A stretch of 64,000 nt of DNA from Planktothrix rubescens CCAP 1459/22 (GTDB lineage: Bacteria > Cyanobacteriota > Cyanobacteriia > Cyanobacteriales > Microcoleaceae). The position numbers were made by a program, and so were the translations under genes. This document shows positions 15,454 to 23,893 of the stretch, in pieces. The stretch's first letter is position 1, and each line of letters begins with the position of its first letter. The notes under the pieces were generated by a model. That model saw nothing but the letters and a program-made list of their open reading frames with translations, did no database searches and had not been told where the DNA came from. Where the stretch lies: NCBI GenBank assembly GCA_904830895.1, contig LR882958.1, forward strand, positions 2,970,001 through 3,034,000, written 5' to 3'.

Positions 15454-16757
15454 CGAAAAATTGGGTAGAAACCCCGTCGTTCTACGACGGCTTTGATATT
15501 TTTAATTTAACACATTCACAAAAAGATATACTATAATGTGAGGTATGGAAAAAGCATTCAATTACCGATTTTACCCAAGTCCAGAGCAAGAGTCGCTATT
15601 GCGACGCACTTTGGGTTGTGTAAGGTTGGTTTACAACAAGGCTCTCCATGAGAGAACTCAAGGATGGTACGAAAGACAAGAAAAAATTGGATATAACCAA
15701 ACATCCTCTATGCTGACCAAATGGAAAAAACAAGAAGACTTGGATTTTCTTAATCAAGTTAGCTGTGTACCAATACAACAAGGGTTGAGACATCTTCAAT
15801 CGGCATTTGCTAATTTCTTTGCAGGAAGGGCAAAATATCCCAACTTCAAGAAAAAAAGGAATGGTGGTAGTGCTGAATTTACAAAGTCGGCATTTAAGTT
15901 TAAAGATGGAAAAATCTACCTGGCGAAAAGTGTTGAGCCTTTAGATATTCGATGGTCTAGGCAGATTCCAAAAGGATGTGAGCCGTCCTCTGTAACCGTT
16001 AAGATGCACCCGTCGGGACGTTGGCATATTTCCATTCGTTTCGATGATCCAACAATTAAGCCATTGCCTGTTAATGATAATGCGATTGGGATTGACTTGG
16101 GTATTACAAGCCTGATTGCTACCAGCAACGGTGAAAAAGTGTCTAACCCCAAACAATTTAAGAAGCATTACAAAAGATTGAAACGGGCGCAAAAGAATCT
16201 TTCTCGTAAACAAAAAGGTTCCAAGAATAGGGAAAAAGCGAGGATTAAGGTAGCAAAAGTTCACCTTAAAATTGCAGATTCCCGTAAAGATTTCTTGCAT
16301 AAGCTGACGACTAACTTGGTACGCGAAAATCAAACGATTGCCGTTGAGTCGTTAGCAGTTAAGAATATGGTCAAAAACCACAAGCTCGCACTGGCTATTT
16401 CTGATAGCGGATGGAGTGAGTTGATTCGGCAATTAGATTACAAGTGTCTTTGGTATGGGCGTAATCTAGTTAAGATTGACCAATGGTTCCCTACTAAACG
16501 CTGCGGGAACTGTGGTCACACAATGGATAAATTGCCGCTAAATATTCGTGAATGGAAATGCCCTAAGTGTGAGGTAATCCATGACCGAGATCTCAACGCG
16601 AGTAAAAATATTTTGGCTGCGGGACTCGCAGTGTCAGTCTGTGGAGCGACTGTAAGACCTGAACAGAGTAAATCTGTAAAGGCGGGTGCTATGAAGCAGA
16701 AACCTAAATCGTGAGGTTTGGGAATCCCCGCCCGTTTTACTGCGGGGTGGATGTCAA
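15454..16757 (+). mobile_element. tnpB-only IS200/IS605-type element (IS1341-like) inside a HEPN gene
   Basis: Its borders are deduced from the restored HEPN frame, good to a few bases. The left end has the hairpin CCGTCG-TTCTA-CGACGG at 15474-15490 and the right end CCCCGC-N10-GCGGGG at 16726-16747, as in this family, which has no terminal inverted repeats and no target duplication. No tnpA is present, so movement would need a transposase in trans. The 3' end of tnpB plus the right end is where a guide (omega) RNA would be made. Confidence 0.85.
15545..16714 (+). CDS. tnpB: RNA-guided endonuclease TnpB
   Basis: The 389-residue product has the N-terminal OrfB/HTH region (FNYRFYPSPEQESLLRRTLG). 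The RuvC site looks complete: D184 in IGIDLGITSL, E268 in VESLAV and D349 in DRDLNASKN. A four-Cys zinc ribbon (C320, C323, C339, C342; CGNCG and CPKC) lies between the last two. TnpB nucleases cut DNA at sites matching the element's right-end RNA and help keep the element after excision. ATG 15545 follows the AGG of GTGAGGT at short spacing. All key residues are present, so this copy looks functional. Confidence 0.92.
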   Translation: MEKAFNYRFYPSPEQESLLRRTLGCVRLVYNKALHERTQGWYERQEKIGYNQTSSMLTKWKKQEDLDFLNQVSCVPIQQGLRHLQSAFANFFAGRAKYPNFKKKRNGGSAEFTKSAFKFKDGKIYLAKSVEPLDIRWSRQIPKGCEPSSVTVKMHPSGRWHISIRFDDPTIKPLPVNDNAIGIDLGITSLIATSNGEKVSNPKQFKKHYKRLKRAQKNLSRKQKGSKNREKARIKVAKVHLKIADSRKDFLHKLTTNLVRENQTIAVESLAVKNMVKNHKLALAISDSGWSELIRQLDYKCLWYGRNLVKIDQWFPTKRCGNCGHTMDKLPLNIREWKCPKCEVIHDRDLNASKNILAAGLAVSVCGATVRPEQSKSVKAGAMKQKPKS

Positions 16758-17126
16758 AACCTATACTGTGCCACTGAGGACTTACTGAAAATAGTGGCTA
16801 GTTGCTTTGAAAATAATATTAGTAACTCTAGCCAATGGCATAGTTTATTACTCCAGAGAATGACCATCGAAATTCCTGATATCCGTCCGGCATTTTTATC
16901 TTATAATACCCATGCTATTTTGAATAATTTGCGAGGCTTCTGTCACTTTTTTCGTCATGCCTATAGTGCAACCATTGAGTATGAACAACTTAAAATCAAT
17001 TTGGATAAAGCATTAAAATTAAAAGAAAATCTTGAGACTGACATTCATCAATTTTTACTAAGGTTAGACAATGAAAATCATTGAGATTAAAGTTTTTGTT
17101 ACTTAATTATAGATTATAATAGGGGT

Positions 17127-17771
17127 TTATTGCCCGATTTGAAATATCTGTTCGGTCGTTAAATTAAGTTCTGGGAAAGTAAGCGATCGCACTATATCTT
17201 TACCCCTAAATAAATTTACCATATATTCTCCTTCCACCAAACTACAAACCGAAATAGTCGGTTGTTTGGGATCACCAATATAGCGCCGACCTCCTAAACC
17301 CAAATAATCAACAATCCAATACTCACCTATACCTAATTTTTCATATTCTCCTAGTTTCATTAAATAATCATCTTGCCAATTGGTACTCACGACTTCTATC
17401 GCTAATTTAATGCTTGTTCCTTGAGTAATCGTCGATCGCTTTTTCCACATAGATTCATTCATAATAGCATTAAAATCTAATACCATCACATCAGGAATAT
17501 AAGCTGATTTATCAGAGTCTATTGCTTTAACAAGCCCTTGTCTGGGGATAAAAAATGGCAAATTTAAACGTTTAATTTCCACACCCAGTTCCAAAGCTAA
17601 AAAGCCCGCTACTTGTTCATGAGTTCCTGTCGGTTGCATTTTAACAATAACTCCATTATGTAATTCAAAGCGACCATGACCATCAGGATACCATTCAAAA
17701 AACTCCTCTAAATTCATTAATTGAATATCTTTATCTTCAACATTAGTAGTCACTTTTTCTTCTGTAAACAT
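17127..17771 (-). CDS. Uma2-family (DUF820) restriction-endonuclease-fold protein
   Basis: The 214-residue product shows the family layout: LEEFFEWYPDGHGRFELHNG at the start, then SAYIPDVMVLDFNAI (Asp) and IKLAIEVVSTNWQDDYLMKL (Glu and downstream residues), and GIGEYWIVDYLG. It is a predicted PD-(D/E)XK protein; the real activity in cyanobacteria is unknown. It converges with the HEPN remnant and lies divergent from the FkbM gene 91 bases away. No coiled-coil tail is present, unlike the copy at 13443. Confidence 0.87.
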   Translation of the reverse strand: MFTEEKVTTNVEDKDIQLMNLEEFFEWYPDGHGRFELHNGVIVKMQPTGTHEQVAGFLALELGVEIKRLNLPFFIPRQGLVKAIDSDKSAYIPDVMVLDFNAIMNESMWKKRSTITQGTSIKLAIEVVSTNWQDDYLMKLGEYEKLGIGEYWIVDYLGLGGRRYIGDPKQPTISVCSLVEGEYMVNLFRGKDIVRSLTFPELNLTTEQIFQIGQ

Positions 17772-17862
17772 ATTGGTACTCCTAGCAATGGACGTTATAA
17801 ATAAGGATAGGATCAGTTATTAATGGTTTGTTTCCGTTAATTCAATTCTACTACCTGATACA

Positions 17863-19056
17863 ATGGAAACTCAAATCATTAGACCTCAAGCAACCCTCTC
17901 CATGAAACTCAACTTTCCCGACCTCTGCCAACACCACAACATCACCCCACGCGGCATTATCTTGATTGGTGCTTACGATGGCAAAACCCTCAAACGTCTC
18001 AACCTCCCCAATACTGTTAAAATCCTAGTCATTGATGCCAACCAAGGCGCCGTTGAACGACTGCAAGAGAATTTTGCCAATAGTCCCAATATCCAGGTGG
18101 TTCAGGCTGCTATTGCCAACCATAACGACACCGTTACTCTGCACCTAACTTCCCTTGAGTCTAGCAGTTCTATTTTGCCCTGGAAACAGTACAGCGAAAT
18201 TTACCCCAATATTAAAGAAATTCAACAACTCACCCTTTCCTCGCACACTCTGGATACTCTCCTGGAAGAACTGAACCTATCTCCTAGTGATTTTAATATT
18301 CTGATTCTCGATATCCAAGGCGCTGAACTTTTGGCCTTGGAAGGTGCTACCCAACTCCTGAATAACCTAGATGCTATTTACACCAATGTTCATTATCAAG
18401 AACTATTTGAAGGAGGTGCCTTAGCCGAAGAAGTTAATCAGTTTCTCACCGACTATCAATTTGATATTGTTGCCGAGGATACTCCTTACCATCCCGCTTG
18501 GGGAGAAGCATTTTATGTGCGTCAAACTGTTAGGACTGAGGACGGAATTCATCCGGTTAAACCCCTATCTCCAATTGCCAAGCAACTTCAAGAAACCAAA
18601 CAGGAGTTAGAAATTTTACAGTCCCAATACCAAGAGGTTTTGTTAATATTAGAACAATCTCAAGTTCAACTGGATGAAGGTACAGAAATTTTAGTTAAGT
18701 TAGAATCTCAACGGGATCAAATATTACAGGAATTAGAACAATCTCAAACCAACCTTAAACAAACCCAGAAACAATTTGACCAGTCTCGCTCAGAACTGCA
18801 TGAAGTTCGAGAAGAATTAGAATTAACTCAATTTCAACTGGATGAAGTGCAGGTCGAGTTAGAACAATATGTTTCCCAGTTTCATCAACAAAAAGAGGAA
18901 ATCACCAAACTAAAAACCGAACTAGAACAAGCGAAAACTCAATTAACTCAAGTTCAATATCAACCGGAAATCACCGTTAGTAAAAAATCAAAATCCGATA
19001 ATGCAGCAATAGTTAAATTATTAGCAAAAGTTCTAGCTGAAACAATGGAAGATTAG
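17863..19056 (+). CDS. FkbM-family methyltransferase with C-terminal coiled coil
   Basis: Residues 1-220 have the FkbM layout: IILIGAYDGKTLKRL (SAM motif I), VKILVIDANQGAVERLQENF, the HTLDTLLEELNLSPSDFNIL stretch and LDIQGAELLALEGATQLL. FkbM enzymes O-methylate sugars and other small molecules. From about residue 235 to 370 the protein is a long Gln/Glu/Leu coiled coil (QELEQSQTNLKQTQKQFDQS and similar), as is usual for glycan-cluster proteins of filamentous cyanobacteria. It ends AKVLAETMED. The DNA around its stop is partly repeated about 0.8 kb downstream, which points to lost genes in between. Confidence 0.83.
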   Translation: METQIIRPQATLSMKLNFPDLCQHHNITPRGIILIGAYDGKTLKRLNLPNTVKILVIDANQGAVERLQENFANSPNIQVVQAAIANHNDTVTLHLTSLESSSSILPWKQYSEIYPNIKEIQQLTLSSHTLDTLLEELNLSPSDFNILILDIQGAELLALEGATQLLNNLDAIYTNVHYQELFEGGALAEEVNQFLTDYQFDIVAEDTPYHPAWGEAFYVRQTVRTEDGIHPVKPLSPIAKQLQETKQELEILQSQYQEVLLILEQSQVQLDEGTEILVKLESQRDQILQELEQSQTNLKQTQKQFDQSRSELHEVREELELTQFQLDEVQVELEQYVSQFHQQKEEITKLKTELEQAKTQLTQVQYQPEITVSKKSKSDNAAIVKLLAKVLAETMED

Positions 19057-19066
19057 GGAGGATATA

Positions 19067-19143
19067 TTGTCAGCAACCGCCAAAGAGTTTGGTTTAGGCT
19101 ATATTCCTGACGTGAAACTTAATTCTCAAGGCACTCTCGGTGT
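19067..19143 (+). pseudogene. Possible 5' stub of a lost gene after the FkbM gene
   Basis: GGAGG stands just before TTG 19067, and the frame reads SATAKEFGLGYIPDVKLNSQ before it meets the antisense DUF29 gene. The leader (GAAGATTAGGGAGGATATAT) is matched by GAAGATTAGTGAGGATATAT at 19831-19850, which precedes another broken start. The open frame continues to 19333 only as a shadow of DUF29. Confidence 0.35.
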
Positions 19144-19608
19144 TCAATATTCCCAATCTTGGCTAGTATCGCAGATAAAACCATCTGCGATCGCTTCCTC
19201 AAAATTGTATGGACATTTTTCGGGAAAAGTTCTTAATGGCAAGTTTGTTTCTCGTAGTGCCAAATCAACTCCTGCTTCAAAGCCATCTTCTAAAGCGTCA
19301 ATTATGCGAGACTTTAAGCTAGGATTACGATAAAAATGGCGACTAATGGCACGGCGTTGTTCTCTGATGGTCAGAAACCAACTGCGAGAACGGTTTTCTG
19401 GTTGATATTGCCACTTGAGGAGATGCCCTAACAAGACAGTAATACGACTGACTAATTCTCGGTATTCCTGTCTTCCCAAGGCTTGTACCTCCTCCTGTAA
19501 GTTTTGCCAATCTAATTCTGATACTTGTCTGTTGGCTATTACCTGTACTTGCCACTGTGTCCAGCCATAAAAATCTTGTTCGTATTGTGAAACTATTTTA
19601 GAATTCAT
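19144..19608 (-). CDS. DUF29-family protein
   Basis: The 154-residue product has the DUF29 pattern: YEQDFYGWTQWQVQVIANRQ, LQEEVQALGRQEYRELVSRI, HLLKWQYQPENRSRSWFLTI, then FPEKCPYNFEEAIADGF. The function of the family is unknown. It lies antisense between the FkbM gene and a broken glycosyltransferase start, as if inserted there. It is diverged from the other DUF29 gene at 14514, so it is not a recent duplicate of it. The likely leader (19609-19640) is AT-rich. Confidence 0.87.
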   Translation of the reverse strand: MNSKIVSQYEQDFYGWTQWQVQVIANRQVSELDWQNLQEEVQALGRQEYRELVSRITVLLGHLLKWQYQPENRSRSWFLTIREQRRAISRHFYRNPSLKSRIIDALEDGFEAGVDLALRETNLPLRTFPEKCPYNFEEAIADGFICDTSQDWEY

Positions 19609-19683
19609 GGTATTAATAGTTAACTTTAACCCTAAAAAATTTTACTATAGCAATCTTAAATGATTTGTGATAGAAATATATAA

Positions 19684-19729
19684 CCTCACCCTAGCCCTCC
19701 CCTTACTAAGGGGAGGGTTGGGAGGGGTA
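19684..19729. repeat. C/G-rich inverted repeat (CCCTCCCC ... GGGGAGGG type)
   Basis: The core is CCTCCCCTTACTAAGGGGAG with near-palindromic flanks. This is a dispersed repeat type common in filamentous cyanobacteria. It lies in the 243-base gap 19609-19851, which holds nothing else I can name. Confidence 0.75.
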
Positions 19730-19851
19730 AATATAGATGGAAATATTACAACTGATTTAGGATGGCTATATTATGTATTATATCTAAAACTCTCATAAGA
19801 TGTCGAAGCCAAGTTCTAACAGAAACCATTGAAGATTAGTGAGGATATATT

Positions 19852-20146
19852 ATGATAGCGACCCCTTTATCAATTTCTCCCAATATCCAACCCTCGTTAA
19901 ATCTAACAATATTCCGGTGATTAATGGAAGTCAATTAATTACCGCTATTCATCAAAATCACGATTATAACCATCTATCAGGACGGCGTTTAGAAGCCTTT
20001 CAAGGAATAGAAGCACAACAAAATCAAACCTTCCTCCAGGGTCATTTGGCGGGAAATAGTGCGGATGCAACGGTCTACTTAACTCCTCTGTCTCCTAACC
20101 ATACCCCTAAAGTTAGTGTGATTATTTCTATGACATCTGCGGAGGA
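19852..20146 (+). pseudogene. Broken 5' part of a family 2 glycosyltransferase gene
   Basis: ATG 19852 has a GAGG at short distance and encodes MIATPLSISPNIQPSLNLTI before a stop at 19918-19920. The neighbouring frame continues IPVINGSQLITAIHQNHDYN and reaches TPKVSVIIS, the first beta strand of GT2 enzymes, near 20130. There the sequence breaks into a GAGACG-type palindrome and ends. A frameshift plus truncation is the simplest reading; all catalytic parts are missing. Confidence 0.5.
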
Positions 20147-20147
20147 G

Positions 20148-20168
20148 GAGACGCGCCGTGGCTCGTCT
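20148..20168. repeat. Short dispersed palindrome GAGACGCGCC-GTGGCTCGTCT
   Basis: It is the exact reverse complement of part of the insertion in the glutamate synthase gene (45809-45829). It marks the point where the broken glycosyltransferase reading frame loses its sense. Confidence 0.8.
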
Positions 20169-20191
20169 GTTCCCTGCTATAAAGGCATAGT

Positions 20192-21055
20192 CTAGGTTTT
20201 TTGAATATTAGGATTAGGTTGAATTTTAGTTACTTCTTCTAAATTGGGTAAAATAATTGGATTGTTCAAATTTTCCGTATTGGTTTCCATTAGATTAGTA
20301 ATGGATTCTGTTAATTGACTAGGGTTCATAAAGATAATTTTTGAATTAGCACTTTGACTTAACTGTTGGTTAGCTTCAACATATTGTTTTGTAATTAAAA
20401 ATTTTAAAAATTCTTGACTATTGGTTTTTAATCCTAAAGTATCTGCTAACACTCGAATCGATTGAGCTTGTCCTTGAGCTTCTAAAATTTCTGCCTGTTT
20501 TTGACTTTCAGCAACCCGTTTGCGTTCCATTGACTCTTGGATAGATTTAGGAGGAGTAATATTTTGAATATCAACCCGAATTATAGTAATTCCCCAGGTC
20601 TTGGTTCCTTCTGCTAAGGCATATAATAATCTTCTGTTAATGTCTTTAATTTTAGCTAATAATTCTTCCAGATTCGTCAACCCGATTTCTGCCCTAAGTG
20701 TGGTTAAAACTAAATTAGAAATCGCTTCTTTGGTTTTATCGGTTTCAACGTTATAATAAAAATTTTGTAAATCTTCAATTTTCCAAAAAACCGCCGCATT
20801 AATTCTGAGGGTGATTTGATCTTTTGTAATCACTTCTTGAGGGTCAATATCTAATAAACGTTCACGGTTGGTATCATAATAAACAATTTTCTCCGCCACA
20901 GGAATAATAAATTGGAGTCCTGGTTTTAGAGTCCGTTTATATTTACCTAATCTTTCAACAATAGCTTGGTCACTGGTACTAACCACTTTCACCGAAGAAT
21001 TTAGTGTAAATCCAATGATAATGGGAAATAAAATACCGAGAATATATTGGAACAT
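20192..21055 (-). CDS. SPFH/Band 7 (stomatin-like) membrane protein
   Basis: The 287-residue product starts with one hydrophobic segment (FQYILGILFPIIIGFTL). The SPFH domain follows: VVSTSDQAIVERLGKYKRTL, GLQFIIPVAEKIVYYDTNRE, LDIDPQEVITKDQITLRINA and WGITIIRVDIQNITPPKSIQ. A coiled-coil flotillin-like region (RVAESQKQAEILEAQGQAQS) comes next. Such proteins form membrane-bound ring assemblies that often regulate proteases. The C-terminal tail (about 240-287) is Asn/Pro-rich and variable. It sits 93 bases from the S9 peptidase on the same strand, with a palindromic repeat between them. Confidence 0.9.
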   Translation of the reverse strand: MFQYILGILFPIIIGFTLNSSVKVVSTSDQAIVERLGKYKRTLKPGLQFIIPVAEKIVYYDTNRERLLDIDPQEVITKDQITLRINAAVFWKIEDLQNFYYNVETDKTKEAISNLVLTTLRAEIGLTNLEELLAKIKDINRRLLYALAEGTKTWGITIIRVDIQNITPPKSIQESMERKRVAESQKQAEILEAQGQAQSIRVLADTLGLKTNSQEFLKFLITKQYVEANQQLSQSANSKIIFMNPSQLTESITNLMETNTENLNNPIILPNLEEVTKIQPNPNIQKT

Positions 21056-21107
21056 AAACAGTAAAGTTTGGGGTAATTAACGGGTTAATCAAATCATCAA
21101 TACCTCT

Positions 21108-21131
21108 AGAGACGTTGTATACAACGTCTCT
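21108..21131. repeat. Perfect 24-base palindrome (AGAGACGTTGTA + complement)
   Basis: Both arms of 12 bases pair exactly. It belongs to the GTAGAGACG ... CGTCTCTAC group that also occurs at 20148, 25061 and inside the glutamate synthase gene. It lies between the S9 peptidase and SPFH genes and might act as a weak terminator or RNA-stability hairpin. Confidence 0.88.
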
Positions 21132-21148
21132 ACAGCCCTGGGTTAATT

Positions 21149-23029
21149 TCAGGATTTAATCACACCAGAATGTCCAGTCATTTCTCCCACAGGTTCAAAG
21201 CGTCCGCCTAAATATTTAGCCAGAAATTCTTCAGCCACTGCATAGAAATGTAAGCGGTTTTCGGGACGGGCAAAACCATGTCCTTCATCGGTATATAACA
21301 CATATTCTACAGGTTTATCAGCTTGTTTCATCGCCTCAAAGATCTGTTCACTTTCCGGTTGTTTAACCCTGGGATCATTGGCTCCTTGACCAATTAATAA
21401 AGGTTTTTCAATCCGGTCAACAAAAAATAAAGGCGATCGCTGTTTTAAAAATTCCGGTTCCGTGTCTAAATTCCCGACCCGATGATAGAAATTCTTGCGA
21501 ATGGGTTCCCAATAGGGCGGAATACTTTGCATCAAAGTAATAATATTACTCGGCCCGACAATATCCACGCCACAGGCAAAAACTTCGGGAGTAAATGTTA
21601 AGCCAACTAAGGTCGCATAACCTCCATAAGACCCGCCCATAATCGCGATTTTATCCGGTTGGGAAATGCCATTTTCAACTAACCAATTCACACCATCAAT
21701 TAAGTCCTGGTGCATTTTTCCCGCCCATTCTCGGTTGGCGGCATTTAGAAAGGCTTTGCCATAGCCCGTTGATCCCCGGAAATTCACCTGTAAGACCGCG
21801 TAACCCCTGTTAGCTAACCATTGGGCTTGGGAGTTATAACCCCAGGTATCCCGCGCCCAGGGGCCACCGTGAACCAATAGCACCGTCGGGGCGGGAAGCT
21901 CAACCCCAACGGGTTTTGTTAAATAACCATGAATGGTTAACCCATCAATTGCGGTGTAAGCAATGGGTTCCATGGAGGCTAAAGATAAGCCTTCTAATTT
22001 GGGTTTATTACTGAATAAAAAGCTATGGGTTTTGGTGGGGCGATCGTAAACGTAAAAATACACCGGGCCGTCATCGGTGACAAAACTAATTAACCATTTT
22101 TCATCGGATAATGTTCGACTAATCCCAAATTCCCCCGGACGAATTTGTTTAATTGCCTCGATATCTTCGGCAATAATCGGGTCAATAATTTGCCATTCTT
22201 CCTTATCTTTATAAAAAGAAACCGCCTCAATATTTCGGGTGGTAGGATGGGCTAATAATCCGCCAATATCATATTCAGGATCTTCAGCAATTACTGTTTC
22301 TTGACGAGTCGATAAATCCAAAGCAATTAATCTTTCGGCATTGGCATCATGGTTACCCACCATATATAAAATTTTGCCATCATTGGAAAAGAAAGCCGCC
22401 CCGCCTTCTTCATCGGGGCCCCAATGACGGAGGGTTTCCCAAGCATGATCGGGAGTTTCTCGATATAATAAATCAAACCCACCATCATCGGTGCTAGAAC
22501 TTGCCGCCCGGATATTAAACTCAGCATCGGCCGTCCAACTAACAATATTACCCGGATTTTCCGTATGGAAATCAACGGCTCCGTTTTTTAAATTCACCTG
22601 ATAAACGTCAAAAACCTGCGGATCTCTCAGGTTCATTCCGACTAAAATTTGATCAGGGAATTTGTGGTCTAAATTAACGACGTTGGAGTTAACTCCTTGA
22701 AACGGAGTTAAGTCTCGAACAACCTGGGTTTGGACATTTACTAAATATAAATGCCAGTTTTCATCGCCATCGGAGTCTTGAACATAAATCAGTTGATCGG
22801 GGTCATAAGTCCAGAAAAATAATCGAATACCTCGTTTTGGATCACGGGTTAAAGCTCGGGTTTCCTCCTGTCCAACGGTTTTTAACCAAACCTGTAAAAT
22901 ATTCTTTTCATCGGGGGCAATATAGGCCAGGTATTTACCATCGGGGGAAAGACGGGGGCTAGTGCGTTCGGGGTTGCCAAATAGCAGGTCACGAGGAATT
23001 AAAGGTGGAAGTTCGGTTGCTGTGGTCAT
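21149..23029 (-). CDS. S9-family serine peptidase (prolyl oligopeptidase / acylaminoacyl-peptidase type)
   Basis: The 626-residue product has an N-terminal beta-propeller (about 1-370; for example ERTSPRLSPDGKYLAYIAP) and a C-terminal alpha/beta hydrolase domain. The nucleophile Ser lies in IMGGSYGGYATLVG near residue 466, the Asp in IGQGANDPRVKQPESEQIF and the His in DEGHGFARPEN. No signal peptide is seen, so it is probably cytoplasmic and cleaves short peptides. HGGPWARDTWGYNSQ supplies the oxyanion-side motif. The length fits the family. The ATG at 23029 is followed directly by family-like sequence. Confidence 0.9.
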   Translation of the reverse strand: MTTATELPPLIPRDLLFGNPERTSPRLSPDGKYLAYIAPDEKNILQVWLKTVGQEETRALTRDPKRGIRLFFWTYDPDQLIYVQDSDGDENWHLYLVNVQTQVVRDLTPFQGVNSNVVNLDHKFPDQILVGMNLRDPQVFDVYQVNLKNGAVDFHTENPGNIVSWTADAEFNIRAASSSTDDGGFDLLYRETPDHAWETLRHWGPDEEGGAAFFSNDGKILYMVGNHDANAERLIALDLSTRQETVIAEDPEYDIGGLLAHPTTRNIEAVSFYKDKEEWQIIDPIIAEDIEAIKQIRPGEFGISRTLSDEKWLISFVTDDGPVYFYVYDRPTKTHSFLFSNKPKLEGLSLASMEPIAYTAIDGLTIHGYLTKPVGVELPAPTVLLVHGGPWARDTWGYNSQAQWLANRGYAVLQVNFRGSTGYGKAFLNAANREWAGKMHQDLIDGVNWLVENGISQPDKIAIMGGSYGGYATLVGLTFTPEVFACGVDIVGPSNIITLMQSIPPYWEPIRKNFYHRVGNLDTEPEFLKQRSPLFFVDRIEKPLLIGQGANDPRVKQPESEQIFEAMKQADKPVEYVLYTDEGHGFARPENRLHFYAVAEEFLAKYLGGRFEPVGEMTGHSGVIKS

Positions 23030-23119
23030 ACTTTATGTATTCAAAACTTGACTTTCTCTATTGTGGCATTTTCCCTTGATTTTATTGAGAACAGGTTGAC
23101 CGGGACTTGCAAGAATTAA

Positions 23120-23209
23120 AGGACTTACGCACGGATAACGTAATTGTGTGATTGCGAAGGTCGTGAAGCAATTTCAAAGCCTTGTCACACCGTTATATGC
23201 GTAAGTCCT
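23120..23209. mobile_element. 90-base MITE with AGGACTTACGCA termini
   Basis: The 12-base terminal inverted repeats AGGACTTACGCA / TGCGTAAGTCCT match perfectly, and inner bases (GGATAACG / CGTTAT) extend the pairing. It has no coding capacity. GGACTTACGCA-type ends occur on cyanobacterial insertion sequences, so this is likely a non-autonomous derivative. The rest of the 323-base gap (23030-23352) holds nothing else clear. Confidence 0.82.
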
Positions 23210-23352
23210 GTACCAAATGAATGGGAGTGAACTACCCTGTTCTATCGAAGCCCATCTTTAATATTGTCTAAATATTTGCCATCGGGGGAATGTCAAGTCC
23301 TAACTGCCATAAAATTAAAAGCAATATCTTAAAAAATCCCAGATTTCTTAAT

Positions 23353-23853
23353 ATGAGAGATGTTTCGGTATCCATCTGTCCGGTTCCTCCGGAACAACGT
23401 CCTGTTAATGAATATCAAGAACTCAAAGAATCTTGGTTTTTTAGTTGGGTCACACTCAACTGGCCCCAATATTTGAGAAAGTTGCTCTGGGTGTGGTTGA
23501 TTAGCTGGATTATTTTTTGTCCCGTCGCCGCGGCTAGTTTTACACCGAGCAAATATCCGGGGCAGTTGATTCTTGGTGCTGCTTCTGGAGCAACTTTTAT
23601 TTTAACCTTAGTCGTGATTCGGTTATCTTTAGGCTGGTACTATATTAGATCCCGCCTGCTCAATCCTAGGATTTTCTACGAAGAATCAGGATGGTATGAT
23701 GGCCAGACTTGGCTGAAAACCCCGGAATTTTTAGTCCAAGATCGGTTAATTCTCTCCCATCAAGTGCAACCGATTCTAACTCGATTACGACAAACCTATT
23801 ATGGAATAGCCGGATTGTTGCTTGGAGGAGGATTAATCTGGGTCTTGTTGTAA
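23353..23853 (+). CDS. CGLD27/Ycf36-family membrane protein
   Basis: The signature VPPEQRPVNEYQELKESWFF near the N-terminus is typical of CGLD27/Ycf36 proteins, which are conserved in cyanobacteria, algae and plants; the plant form is linked to iron and photosynthesis homeostasis. Three or four hydrophobic segments are visible (LLWVWLISWIIFCPVAAASF, LILGAASGATFILTLVVIRL, GIAGLLLGGGLIWVLL). RIFYEESGWYDGQTWLKTPE is another conserved stretch. I chose ATG 23353 (MRDVSVSICPVPPEQ), because the open frame upstream of it (from 23290) is not family-like. The asparaginase gene follows 40 bases downstream on the same strand. Confidence 0.85.
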   Translation: MRDVSVSICPVPPEQRPVNEYQELKESWFFSWVTLNWPQYLRKLLWVWLISWIIFCPVAAASFTPSKYPGQLILGAASGATFILTLVVIRLSLGWYYIRSRLLNPRIFYEESGWYDGQTWLKTPEFLVQDRLILSHQVQPILTRLRQTYYGIAGLLLGGGLIWVLL

Positions 23854-23893
23854 ATATTCACCGATTCTCTTGATAAACTCTAAACTTTAAAAT

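Larger units (their letters stand above)
15304..17084 (+). pseudogene. HEPN (HepT-type) toxin gene interrupted by an IS605-type element
   Basis: The 5' part (15304-15453) encodes MDSNKLILLKVDLEGQMNDI and ends ILESIAYQIH. The 3' part (16758-17084) resumes NLYCATEDLLKIVASCFENN and runs to a normal stop. Removing 15454-16757 restores one frame. The HEPN site (R-x4-H) is expected in a RHFFRHAY-type motif. Here it reads RGFCHFFRHAY, with Cys where an Arg would be expected, so the catalytic Arg is probably gone as well. HEPN toxins are RNases. An open frame from 16794 covers only the 3' remnant. Confidence 0.82.

Noticed and set aside
19067-19333. Plus-strand frame of 88 codons after the FkbM gene as a full gene
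   Set aside because: From 19144 onward it is the antisense of a convincing DUF29 gene; only the first 25 codons may be a remnant of a lost gene.
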